Below are positions 21,001 to 25,188 of a DNA stretch of 25,188 bases, piece by piece. Made by a program: the position numbers and the translations under genes. Origin of the DNA: Priapulus caudatus (Eukaryota > Priapulida > Priapulimorpha > Priapulimorphida > Priapulidae); the NCBI RefSeq assembly GCF_000485595.1, contig NW_014579646.1, positions 3,562 through 28,749 of the forward strand. The letters are read 5' to 3'. Each line of letters starts with the position of its first letter. Within the stretch, counting starts at the first letter, position 1. The notes below the pieces were generated by a model. It saw nothing but the letters and a program-made list of their open reading frames with translations. It had not been told where the DNA came from and did not search any database.

Positions 21001-22049
21001 TCTAAAAAGCTGCTTGTCCAGCGGACAAGCTACTGGACAGGTCTACTTGTCCTCCGTGGAAATGGACAAGTGAGGACAAATGGATAGCCCTTATTTCAAA
21101 CACTGCCTATCACTGCCCTAATTAGCATCGTTAATCAATGAACTCGTTAAGCTTTGCTGCCGATGATGATTCGTTCATCCTCTATTACCATGAGAGTTTT
21201 ACTCAGAACTAAGGCGGACTGAGGCAGACAGAAGCTTTCGTTCCCAGGTGGCGACGCGATGCTTCACCATTTATGTCTATTTAGTGTCTAATTAATTGTC
21301 TCTATTAAATTAATTAACATTAGCGTTAATCTCTTGCAGATGATGCTAACGGGTTTGGCGGTGGTGGACGAGGCGGGTTCCGGGGGCGCGGACGCGGGAT
21401 GGATCGTGGCGGTCGCGGCGGTGATCGCGGAGGATTCCGGGGACGCGGCGGTGACCGAGGCGACAGAGGCGACAGAGGAAGAGGAGGTCCACGCGATTCA
21501 AGGTTAGTGGTTCAAGGTCGTCACTCACGGCACGCGGTTGGTCACACACTGTCGATGATGAGACGTTCTTTACTTGATACCTGAGAGTTTATCAGAACTA
21601 AGGCGGACTGAGACGGTGTTAGAACACACCTGTCGTTACACCGGTGTCAGGGTTCGTAGCGGGTCTTCCAAAGTCTTATAAGTACTTATTTTGCCAAAAA
21701 TAAAATAAGGGCCCTTATTAGTACTTATTTTTGGTGAAATCTTAGAAAAGTACTTAATAGTCCTTATTTTTCGACTTACTGTTCTCGACTTAGAGTAAGA
21801 ATTGTTGTATATATAATACGGAATAATTAAATCTGCTGTGCAATTGTGTATATAAATATTATTAGTGTACTTTAATAGTCGGTGATCGCGTAAAAAAGTC
21901 TTATTTTGGCCTCCAGAAAGGGTCTTATAAGTCTTTATTTCAACATGTGTCTTACTACTATGAACCCTGGGTGTGTTGAAACTGCATTCATGAGTTATTC
22001 CGTAACGTCTTTCTGCTGCAGGGAGGATAGGCGGCCGAGACCATACTAG
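6076..22049 (+). CDS. FUS: FET-family RNA-binding protein (FUS/EWSR1/TAF15-like), complete, 15 coding exons
   Basis: This is a nuclear RNA/DNA-binding protein of the FET family, acting in transcription and splicing and able to form condensates. Joining the fifteen exons listed below gives 1707 nt and 568 residues in one unbroken frame, with GT-AG at every intron. Residues 1-205 are a low-complexity region rich in Tyr, Gly, Gln, Ala and Pro with repeated SYG/GYS-type motifs. Residues 206-319 are Gly-rich and include the RGGFNKFGG block. The RRM is about 327-413 (RNP2-like TVFISGL, RNP1-like KGEATVTF, K-loop MDKKLGKPK). RGG1 is about 422-463. The RanBP2 zinc finger is at 474-500, with Cys477, Cys482, Cys493 and Cys496. 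RGG2 is 506-560, and the end [10 protein letters not shown] is a PY-NLS. Length and domain order fit the family (human FUS 526, TAF15 592). It could be a single pre-duplication ortholog of all three vertebrate genes; linkage to ARMC5 favours the name FUS. It also hosts snoRNAs. Confidence 0.96.
6271..6290 (+). promoter_or_regulatory. CCAAT box followed by a YY1-like site in FET intron 1
   Basis: CCAATC at 6271 is followed by AACATGGCTGCGG, which fits the YY1 consensus AANATGGCNGC. These are typical core-promoter elements, so part of the promoter may lie within intron 1. Function is inferred from motifs only. Confidence 0.35.
6597..6636 (+). CDS. FUS: FET gene exon 2
   Basis: The acceptor is TTTCAG and the donor is GTAAGT. 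The 40 nt encode [13 protein letters not shown], the start of the Tyr-rich low-complexity region. It begins in phase 1 and ends in phase 2. Confidence 0.88.
7029..7113 (+). CDS. FUS: FET gene exon 3, Tyr-rich low-complexity region
   Basis: A T-rich tract leads to the acceptor AATAG; the donor is GTATGA. The 85 nt complete a Ser codon and then read [11 protein letters not shown], followed by QQYGQPPP. Five tyrosines sit in small-residue contexts. It ends in phase 0. Confidence 0.9.
7186..7353. repeat. (TGCG)n-rich microsatellite with GAGC variants, FET intron 3
   Basis: About 165 bp of alternating TGCG/CGTG and GAGCG units. All six frames can stay open here (Arg-Thr-His-Ala or Val-Arg-Ala-Cys repeats), which is an artefact of the repeat. 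Alternating purine-pyrimidine sequence may adopt Z-DNA. Confidence 0.92.
7518..7686 (+). CDS. FUS: FET gene exon 4, Tyr/Pro-rich low-complexity region
   Basis: The acceptor is TTTTTCTGCAG and the donor is GTACAG. It encodes a 56-residue stretch with motifs [13 protein letters not shown] and [11 protein letters not shown], containing seven tyrosines. It ends in phase 1. The donor is weak, so small changes at the 3' end are possible, but the phase joins correctly to exon 5. Confidence 0.88.
7687..8638 (+). other. FET intron 4
   Basis: 952 bases. It holds a short TG run at 7794-7822 and two small hairpins: GCCACTCC/GGAGTGGC at 8170-8192 and CATAGACTA/TAGTCTATG at 8311-8338. No gene seen. Confidence 0.7.
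8639..8824 (+). CDS. FUS: FET gene exon 5, Tyr/Gln/Pro-rich low-complexity region
   Basis: The acceptor is GCTTGCAG and the donor is GTCAGT. It encodes repeated SYG/ASYG and poly-Pro stretches (for example [15 protein letters not shown]). It begins and ends in phase 1. It contains seven tyrosines. Confidence 0.92.
8988..9075. repeat. (TG)n/(TGCG)n microsatellite, FET intron 5
   Basis: TG and CGTG units with TGCCTG variants end about 30 bases before the exon 6 acceptor. Similar short runs occur at 7794-7822 and 9517-9550. Confidence 0.85.
9105..9227 (+). CDS. FUS: FET gene exon 6, end of Tyr-rich region
   Basis: The acceptor is CTTTCCAG and the donor is GTAGTG. It encodes [18 protein letters not shown] and ends SGGYSQ. 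It begins and ends in phase 1. Confidence 0.92.
9228..9599 (+). other. FET intron 6
   Basis: 372 bases with a short TG/CG run near 9517-9550. Nothing else recognised. Confidence 0.7.
9600..9692 (+). CDS. FUS: FET gene exon 7, Gly-rich
   Basis: The acceptor is GCTGTTAG and the donor is GTAACG. It encodes [18 protein letters not shown] and then a Gly-rich end with GGYGRGG. This is the transition from the Tyr-rich to the Gly-rich region. Phase 1 to phase 1. Confidence 0.9.
9841..9970. repeat. Small inverted-repeat element, FET intron 7
   Basis: GGGGCCTGTTGTCAG at 9841-9855 and its exact complement CTGACAACAGGCCCC at 9956-9970 enclose about 100 bp. No clear target duplication is seen. It is probably a further MITE or foldback. 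Confidence 0.6.
10011..10370. mobile_element. TTA-flanked MITE with internal tandem repeat, FET intron 7
   Basis: Ends GGCCAAAACAAAATA and TATTTTGTTTTGGCC are inverted, extending with small differences to GTGTGGTTAC / GTAACCACAC. TTA flanks both sides (10008-10010, 10371-10373), which would fit a PIF/Harbinger-type target. The right half holds the 48-bp tandem repeat listed separately. Confidence 0.7.
10202..10345 (+). repeat. Three tandem copies of a 48-bp unit
   Basis: Units start at 10202, 10250 and 10298 with the identical beginning ATGTTTCCCCTACCTACTTA. The unit is a multiple of three and so gives an open frame ([16 protein letters not shown] three times), but it lies inside a MITE in an intron and I do not regard it as coding. 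Confidence 0.9.
10490..10643 (+). CDS. FUS: FET gene exon 8, Gly-rich
   Basis: The acceptor is GTGCGTAG and the donor is GTAAGC. It encodes a Gly/Tyr/Ser-rich stretch with GGSGGYGG repeats, ending [12 protein letters not shown]. It ends in phase 2, which fits only the 35-nt exon 9 and not the RRM exon directly. Confidence 0.9.
10644..13634 (+). other. FET intron 8 (2991 bases)
   Basis: Contains the TTAA-flanked element at 11377-11972 and a 10-bp hairpin CTATGGTTTA/TAAACCATAG at 12402-12450. The rest shows no coding or RNA-gene signal. It is unusually long for this gene and precedes the frame-shifting 35-nt exon. Confidence 0.7.
11377..11972. mobile_element. TTAA-flanked non-autonomous element (piggyBac-like), FET intron 8
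   Basis: TTAA occurs at 11373-11376 and 11973-11976. The ends are AGGGATACTAGACTCTAGG and, inverted, AGGGATCC...CTAGGG. An inner inverted pair GAAAAAGTTGCGCA / TGCGCAACTTTTC suggests a folded interior. No transposase frame is present. The superfamily is inferred from the TTAA target only. Confidence 0.6.
13635..13669 (+). CDS. FUS: FET gene exon 9, 35-nt microexon ([12 protein letters not shown])
   Basis: The acceptor is GGAATAG and the donor is GTAAGT. The 35 nt encode [11 protein letters not shown], closely matching the block [10 protein letters not shown] of human FUS and RGGFNKPGG of EWSR1. Its length is not a multiple of three, and it is the only unit that joins phase 2 (exon 8) to phase 1 (exon 10). 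Skipping it would therefore shift the frame. It stands between the two longest introns of the gene, 2991 and 2908 bp. Confidence 0.93.
13746..13841. repeat. Small foldback in FET intron 9, just after exon 9
   Basis: CCTGGGAAGAGCCA pairs with TGGCTCTTTCCAGG over 14 bp with one mismatch, and CCAGTTGG/CAGGCAACT extends it imperfectly. It lies 77 bp downstream of the 35-nt exon and could be structural in the pre-mRNA or a MITE remnant. Confidence 0.55.
14424..14498 (+). ncRNA. Intronic box C/D snoRNA, copy A (FET intron 9)
   Basis: C box AATGATGA at 14432-14439 and D box CTGA at 14487-14490. The closing stem GCACTGTC (14424-14431) pairs with GGCAGTGT (14491-14498), with two G-U pairs. The antisense element AGAACTAAGGCGGA lies directly before the D box. 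A D'-like ATGA is at 14460-14463. About 75 nt and in the host sense strand, as is usual for intron-encoded guides of 2'-O-methylation. Confidence 0.85.
14710..14765 (+). repeat. Four tandem 14-bp units (TAACAYCAAGGTCG type)
   Basis: Units begin at 14710, 14724, 14738 and 14752: TAACATCAAGGTCG, TAACACTAAGGTTC, TAACATCAAGGGCG, TAACACCAAGGCGC. A diverged partial copy precedes them. Confidence 0.85.
14877..15193. mobile_element. hAT-like MITE (FET intron 9)
   Basis: The ends are CAGGGTGCGAAATTAACGGG and, inverted, CAGGGGTAGAAATGAAC. The flanks TGCACT/CGCACT form a near-perfect 6-bp target duplication. Its right half (from about 15088) is shared with bases 1-115 of the window. It contains inverted GGGAGTCC/GGACTCCC blocks and has no coding capacity. 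Confidence 0.65.
15786..15847 (+). repeat. Direct repeat of TTGCTAGCGTTATTTAAGGTTT, two copies
   Basis: Near-identical copies begin at about 15787 and 15824 (T/G difference in the second), a short tandem duplication in FET intron 9. Confidence 0.75.
16578..16741 (+). CDS. FUS: FET gene exon 10, Gly tract and first half of RRM
   Basis: The acceptor is GTGCACAG and the donor is GTCAGA. A polyglycine tract encoded by a GGA/GGC repeat is followed by [17 protein letters not shown] and ends at VIK. This gives beta1 (RNP2) and helix 1 of the RRM. It ends in phase 0 within the K-loop region. Confidence 0.94.
17052..17336 (+). repeat. Duplicated segment carrying snoRNA B (partner 21004-21292)
   Basis: It is nearly identical to 21004-21292, from AGCTGCTTGTCCAGCGGACA through the snoRNA to TTTATGTCTATTTAGTGTCT. 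It begins inside the right half of a hAT-like MITE. That MITE's left half is missing here but present at the partner locus. Confidence 0.85.
17209..17279 (+). ncRNA. Intronic box C/D snoRNA, copy B (FET intron 10)
   Basis: C box GATGATGA at 17214-17221 and D box CTGA at 17271-17274. The stem CTGCC (17209-17213) pairs with GGCAG (17275-17279). The same D-box antisense AGAACTAAGGCGGA is present, with a different D' element (CATCCTCTATTACC before ATGA). It is nearly identical to copy D. Confidence 0.87.
17585..17714 (+). CDS. FUS: FET gene exon 11, second half of RRM
   Basis: The acceptor is TTTCTACAG and the donor is GTGAGT. It encodes [19 protein letters not shown], then [17 protein letters not shown] and SAISWFN. 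The RNP1 segment has Thr where canonical RRMs have an aromatic residue, as in other FET proteins. Confidence 0.96.
17855..18164. mobile_element. hAT-like MITE (FET intron 11, next to snoRNA C)
   Basis: Perfect 14-bp inverted ends CAGACCTGCCAACC / GGTTGGCAGGTCTG. A perfect 6-bp direct repeat CTGTTC sits directly outside both ends (17849-17854, 18165-18170). 310 bp, non-coding, AT-rich with TTACGA motifs. Confidence 0.85.
18203..18276 (+). ncRNA. Intronic box C/D snoRNA, copy C (FET intron 11)
   Basis: C box GATGATGA at 18211-18218 and D box CTGA at 18265-18268. The perfect 8-bp stem ACACTGTC pairs with GACAGTGT. D' box CTGA is at 18238-18241, preceded by TTCTTTGCTTGATAC. The shared D-box antisense element is present. 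74 nt. Confidence 0.9.
18660..18943. mobile_element. hAT-like MITE (FET intron 11)
   Basis: Perfect 14-bp inverted ends CAGTGTTTCCCCTG / CAGGGGAAACACTG, with the 5-bp direct repeat TCGCC outside. 284 bp, non-coding. It contains an internal palindromic GCGAGGC...GCCTCGC block. Confidence 0.85.
19369..19545 (+). CDS. FUS: FET gene exon 12, RRM end and RGG1
   Basis: The acceptor is TCGTTGCAG and the donor is GTGAGT. It encodes [17 protein letters not shown] (last strand of the RRM), then [10 protein letters not shown] and [18 protein letters not shown]. The RGG box is a likely arginine-methylation and RNA-contact region. Phase 1 to phase 1. Confidence 0.95.
19583..19964. mobile_element. TTAA-flanked inverted-repeat element, FET intron 12
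   Basis: TTAA at 19579-19582 and 19965-19968 flank inverted ends. The left starts GCGCAACGCACACACCCGAG and the right end is its complement with one mismatch. Partial internal copies of the terminal motif (CACACACCCGAGCAAAACAT near 19845) are present. Non-coding. Confidence 0.65.
20311..20457 (+). CDS. FUS: FET gene exon 13, RanBP2-type zinc finger
   Basis: The acceptor is GATGCTAG and the donor is GTAGGC. It encodes a Gly-rich lead and the finger [17 protein letters not shown], then [14 protein letters not shown]. The four cysteines follow C-x4-C-x10-C-x2-C, and the Trp before the first Cys is the family Trp. It should bind GGU-type RNA. Confidence 0.96.
20693..21105. mobile_element. hAT-like MITE (FET intron 13)
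   Basis: Inverted ends CAGTGTTCGAAATAAGGG / CCCTTATTTCAAACACTG (17 of 18 match) and the 5-bp target duplication CCTAT at 20688-20692 and 21106-21110. The interior has repeated CTTGTCC/GGACAAG hairpins. A left-truncated copy lies in intron 10. Confidence 0.87.
21004..21292 (+). repeat. Duplicated segment carrying snoRNA D (partner 17052-17336)
   Basis: The partner of the segment in intron 10. Here the MITE part is complete with both target duplications, so this locus looks like the source. Confidence 0.85.
21157..21227 (+). ncRNA. Intronic box C/D snoRNA, copy D (FET intron 13)
   Basis: C box GATGATGA at 21162-21169 and D box CTGA at 21219-21222. The stem CTGCC/GGCAG and both antisense elements are the same as copy B. 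The flanking sequence is also duplicated with copy B over about 290 bp. Confidence 0.87.
21340..21502 (+). CDS. FUS: FET gene exon 14, RGG2
   Basis: The acceptor is CTCTTGCAG and the donor is GTTAGT. It encodes [18 protein letters not shown], several [10 protein letters not shown] repeats and the end RGGPRDS. It ends in phase 2, with AG completing an Arg codon in the last exon. Confidence 0.95.
21546..21619 (+). ncRNA. Intronic box C/D snoRNA, copy E (FET intron 14)
   Basis: C box GATGATGA at 21554-21561 and D box CTGA at 21608-21611. The 8-bp stem ACACTGTC/GACGGTGT contains one G-U pair where copy C has A-U. The elements are the same as copy C except one base in the D' guide. It starts only 43 nt after the intron's 5' end. 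Confidence 0.9.
21648..21969. mobile_element. hAT-like MITE (FET intron 14)
   Basis: Inverted ends CAGGGTTCGTAG / CTATGAACCCTG (one mismatch) and the 5-bp target duplication GGTGT at 21643-21647 and 21970-21974. 322 bp. The interior has repeated CTTATAAGT/CTTATTTT units. It ends about 50 bp before the last exon's acceptor. Confidence 0.83.
22022..22049 (+). CDS. FUS: FET gene exon 15, PY nuclear localisation signal and stop
   Basis: The acceptor is TTCTGCTGCAG. With the split Arg codon it reads REDRRPRPY followed by TAG at 22047. This C-terminal R-x(n)-PY signal is the transportin-binding PY-NLS of the family (human FUS ends RRERPY). Confidence 0.97.
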
Positions 22050-22832
22050 AATCAGCGCACCCCGCCTAGCAGGGCAGACCAGTGGTGGCGGCTGCAGCCA
22101 CCGTCGCCCGGGGAGAGCAAGCGATCTCAACGTGCGAGGGTTCTACTCGACCGTGCAGCGGTGGTTCTAGCAAGGGGAGCGTCGGCATATTCTTGTATTT
22201 CAATGCCGTTAGCTTTCTGTGGAATTTATTTTACGAGGGTTCCGCGGATTCCAACCAGCGACGCGCGGGGTGTCGGTGCCATCACGTCCTGCTCTAACTA
22301 TTTTCTTGACACGCACATGCACACATGTCAGGCTGTTAGGTGTCAGGAAGTGAACGAACTCTCACACCCTATTGTAAATATGCGCCGCCAATGTCGTTGT
22401 CTTCATCGTGCTTGCTGAATGTTTTTTGGGGGTGAAATGCCTCCGTTGGAATTGTAACGCATTTGTGGCGCTATGCTGCCATTCCGAGAGGCCTGTGTGT
22501 GTGTACATGCGTAGTAATCTCTGTACGTGAGTTGTTCAGGTCACCTTGTCAATGTAATGTTAAATTATAGCTGTGTTGGCGGTGGGTTTCCGGCGTGGCA
22601 GGACGCGCGACACTGTCAGCCACCTGTCAGAACGATCGTGTGCGGTAAATTTCACGCTCACGACTTTTAGATGTTTGAGCAACGTGAAAGGGAAGAAATG
22701 AAACGTGCGAGGATGCATATTCTATGATATTGTCTGTTTCGTGTACTTTGATGGTAAAGTTTAGTGTTTTTAGAGGTAATGATGTTCCGTATCTGTGTCA
22801 AGTGTCATGCAATAAAGACGATAGTCGATGAC
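22050..22832 (+). other. FUS: FET gene 3' UTR
   Basis: About 780 bases lie between the stop codon and the cleavage region after the AATAAA at 22811. No coding signal is seen. The 3' end is inferred from the poly(A) signal and the GT/T-rich stretch downstream. Confidence 0.7.
22811..22816 (+). terminator. Poly(A) signal AATAAA
   Basis: A canonical AATAAA lies about 760 bp after the FET stop codon and is followed within 40 bases by a T/GT-rich element (TTGTCCTGTTTTGCAGTTTT). It is the best candidate for 3'-end formation. Confidence 0.75.
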
Positions 22833-23402
22833 CTTATCCCGACCTTGTCCTGTTTTGCAGTTTTGTCTTTTGTCAGTTGCGTGTATAGTGAGAAATACTC
22901 CATTATTTACTTTCAATGTGTTTAGCTCATCTGACACAGTCAGAATGGCATGAGCGACCGTCCGGCAACAGTTGGGCACAAATCTAAACAGCTTGATGTA
23001 CGGTTTCGAAATTGGGGACGTAGGTAGGTAGTCCGAAAACGCATTGTGATCTCGAATCTGGGTGGTCAAAGGTTAGGGTTCCCCCTTAACTTGAGGTATA
23101 GGAAGGAGTTGTGGTACAAATCTAAACTGCTCGACTTATGGTCTTGATAGTCTGTATGTAGGAGGGTGTACAGGTTGTTGTCTTCCTCCCTCCATACCTC
23201 CCCCTCTCCTCCCACCTCCCTCCCCTGTCCTATCTCCTTCCCTCAACACCTCCAGGATCCTTTATATTTTGCATTTCCTTTTTTGAATGTCACTTAGTTT
23301 CTCTGACAGTTTGCGTAATAAATTGTTAATCCTCTACAATGATTTTCTCAATGTATGTTATTTCTCGGCTATGGATTTCCTTTTATTTTTCTCTACTTGG
23401 TA

Positions 23403-23574
<172 letters not shown>

Positions 23575-23985
23575 TCACGCGTACAACAGTTTATAATAGT
23601 TTGTTTTGTTTAAAAATCCTCCCGCCCACTAGCCTCTCTACTCGCCCCCTTTTCTCACATACCCCCCCCCCCGTACCCCTCTTCAATAATGTATCAGCGA
23701 CTTTGATCAATTATGACATATTCGCGCCATCTATCGGGAGAAATAATTTATATGTGCACATTGTATCAGGAGTCTATCGATAGTGATTGTATCATTGTAT
23801 ACCGAGCAAGGGTGCAACCACGTGTTGAAAGTTGGGGGGGGTCCCAAGCAGCCAATAGCAACGTGATCTGCGGGCAAGCGAATATCACGTATTGGTTCAA
23901 TATCACGTATTTCAGCATGTTGATGGAAGTGTTGCATAATTGTGATGTCATAAATGACATTACTAGGATCATGTATACTCGTTTT

Positions 23986-24075
23986 GCACCCTACAGGCTA
24001 GGGCGCTCTCCTATCTATTAACACAGGTGCACCCTACATGCTAGCTAGGGCGCTCTCCTATCTATTAACACAGGT
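23986..24075 (+). repeat. Tandem duplication (43/47 bp)
   Basis: GCACCCTACAGGCTAGGGCG through CTATTAACACAGGT occurs at 23986-24028 and again at 24029-24075 with a 4-bp GCTA insertion. Confidence 0.9.
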
Positions 24076-24395
24076 CTACTGATAAGACTTAATTACAGAA
24101 ACCTATGCTGAGATACCCCTAACCATATTAAATGCATATTCATAACAAAATATAACTTCTCTGGTGAGATATTGCGCATGAGTTAGCACACTATCGTATC
24201 CAGATTATATACTCACTGGTATAGGCAGCGCGCACCTTACATGCACGATCGTCTTTCTATTTCTTTATATAATTCTACTGATGGAATTTTATCATATAAA
24301 TCTATGCTAGAATACCTCCTCTTCATATGAAACGCATAATTTTTGCAAAATAATATATTTCTTTTGGTAGTTATTGCGCATGCGCGAGCACCGTT
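24060..24395 (+). repeat. Two strongly diverged direct copies of about 170-200 bp
   Basis: The order CTACTGAT...CTATGCT-AGATACC...TATTGCGCATG-GCAC is seen at about 24075-24190 and again at about 24268-24390 with many differences. An old duplication; no coding signal. Confidence 0.5.
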
Positions 24396-25188
24396 TTAGG
24401 CATATAATATGAACTGAATAATAACTGAATAATATAGCTTGCTGAGAAAGTGAGGGGTGGGAGACTAAGAAAATAGGGCATGGAAGATAGCCGAGGGGGT
24501 AGAAGAAGAAAGGAGGCCGGGCGATGGACATGGGAGGCAATGGGGTTAGCCGCTAGCTTTGTCAGCAGGTGGCGCAGCGGGAGTTAGATGTGTTACAGGG
24601 TTCACGCTTGGAAATCAATTTCCATAGGCGGTAATACTTACGAAAAAATTCCCATAAATCAGCAGAAGTTTATTTTTGGAATAACAATGCCATCCTCTGA
24701 ATCCAAGTCGCAAGTGACACCATATATGTTATTAACAAAAAAATTCTTCCATAATTTTTTTTCTAAACATCATTTTCCCAGCACACACTCGAAATGGCCC
24801 ATTTACAATGTGAATCTGCACAAAAAAGTAGGCTTTCTTTGAAAATTCCCCGGCCGCAAACGCAACGCACCTCGGACGAGCCGTTTACACTGTCGGATTC
24901 AGAAAAGATTCTAGTTTATGAAATTAACAATTGCACAGAGTTCTGACCCTTTCTAATGAGAAATACAAAATTCAAGCGTACGCGTACACTCAAATACAAT
25001 CTCATCCTATCCCAACGCTCATTGGTTGATTTGCCACCATGGTACCTACAACGATTGCGCAATCAACCGGTCAATTGGAAAGATACAGGAATCACGAATA
25101 GCCGATCGTATCGTCATAGCGATATAACCAAGTTAAAATGCCTTCGTAAAGGCCCAGTCACACATACACCACGCACGGCCCGCGCACT

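Noticed and set aside
14424-21619. Regularly repeated units as a CRISPR-like array
   Set aside because: Spacing is irregular, the host is eukaryotic, and the units have C/D boxes and closing stems, each in a separate intron.
24588-24842. 84-codon open frame near the right edge
   Set aside because: No similarity recognised, AT-rich composition and no supporting splice or promoter context.

Overview
The window is eukaryotic nuclear DNA from an intron-rich animal, most likely a marine invertebrate. The evidence is GT-AG introns, several MITE families, long microsatellites and two recognisable metazoan genes. The species cannot be named from the sequence.

Two genes stand head to head. On the minus strand (about 6029 down to 308, running off the left edge) is an ARMC5 gene, an armadillo-repeat protein that in vertebrates is a CUL3 adaptor. 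Six coding exons were assembled by hand. The C-terminal BTB part should lie outside the window. On the plus strand (6076 to 22049) is a complete FET-family RNA-binding protein gene (FUS/EWSR1/TAF15; fly cabeza). It has fifteen coding exons in continuous frame, encoding 568 residues: a Tyr/Gly/Gln/Pro-rich prion-like region, Gly-rich region, RRM, RGG, RanBP2-type zinc finger, RGG and C-terminal PY-NLS. The two start codons are 46 bp apart, and a perfect CRE palindrome lies between them. Human FUS and ARMC5 are both in 16p11.2, so the pairing may be ancient.

The main non-coding result is a family of five intronic box C/D snoRNAs in the FET introns (two subfamilies plus one divergent copy). Each has a C box, a D box and a closing stem with compensatory changes. 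All five share the same 14-nt antisense element next to the D box. That element and one D' element resemble complements of neighbouring segments of 18S rRNA, judged from memory.

The FET introns also hold many short inverted-repeat elements: five hAT-like MITEs with 5-6 bp target duplications, two TTAA-flanked elements and one TTA-flanked element with a 48-bp tandem repeat. A 35-nt exon (13635-13669), encoding the family-conserved RGGFNKFGG, sits between the two longest introns. This matches the arrangement of the autoregulated exon 7 of human FUS.

Right of the FET poly(A) signal (22811) there is no recognisable gene, only a long CT microsatellite, pyrimidine tracts and degenerate duplications.
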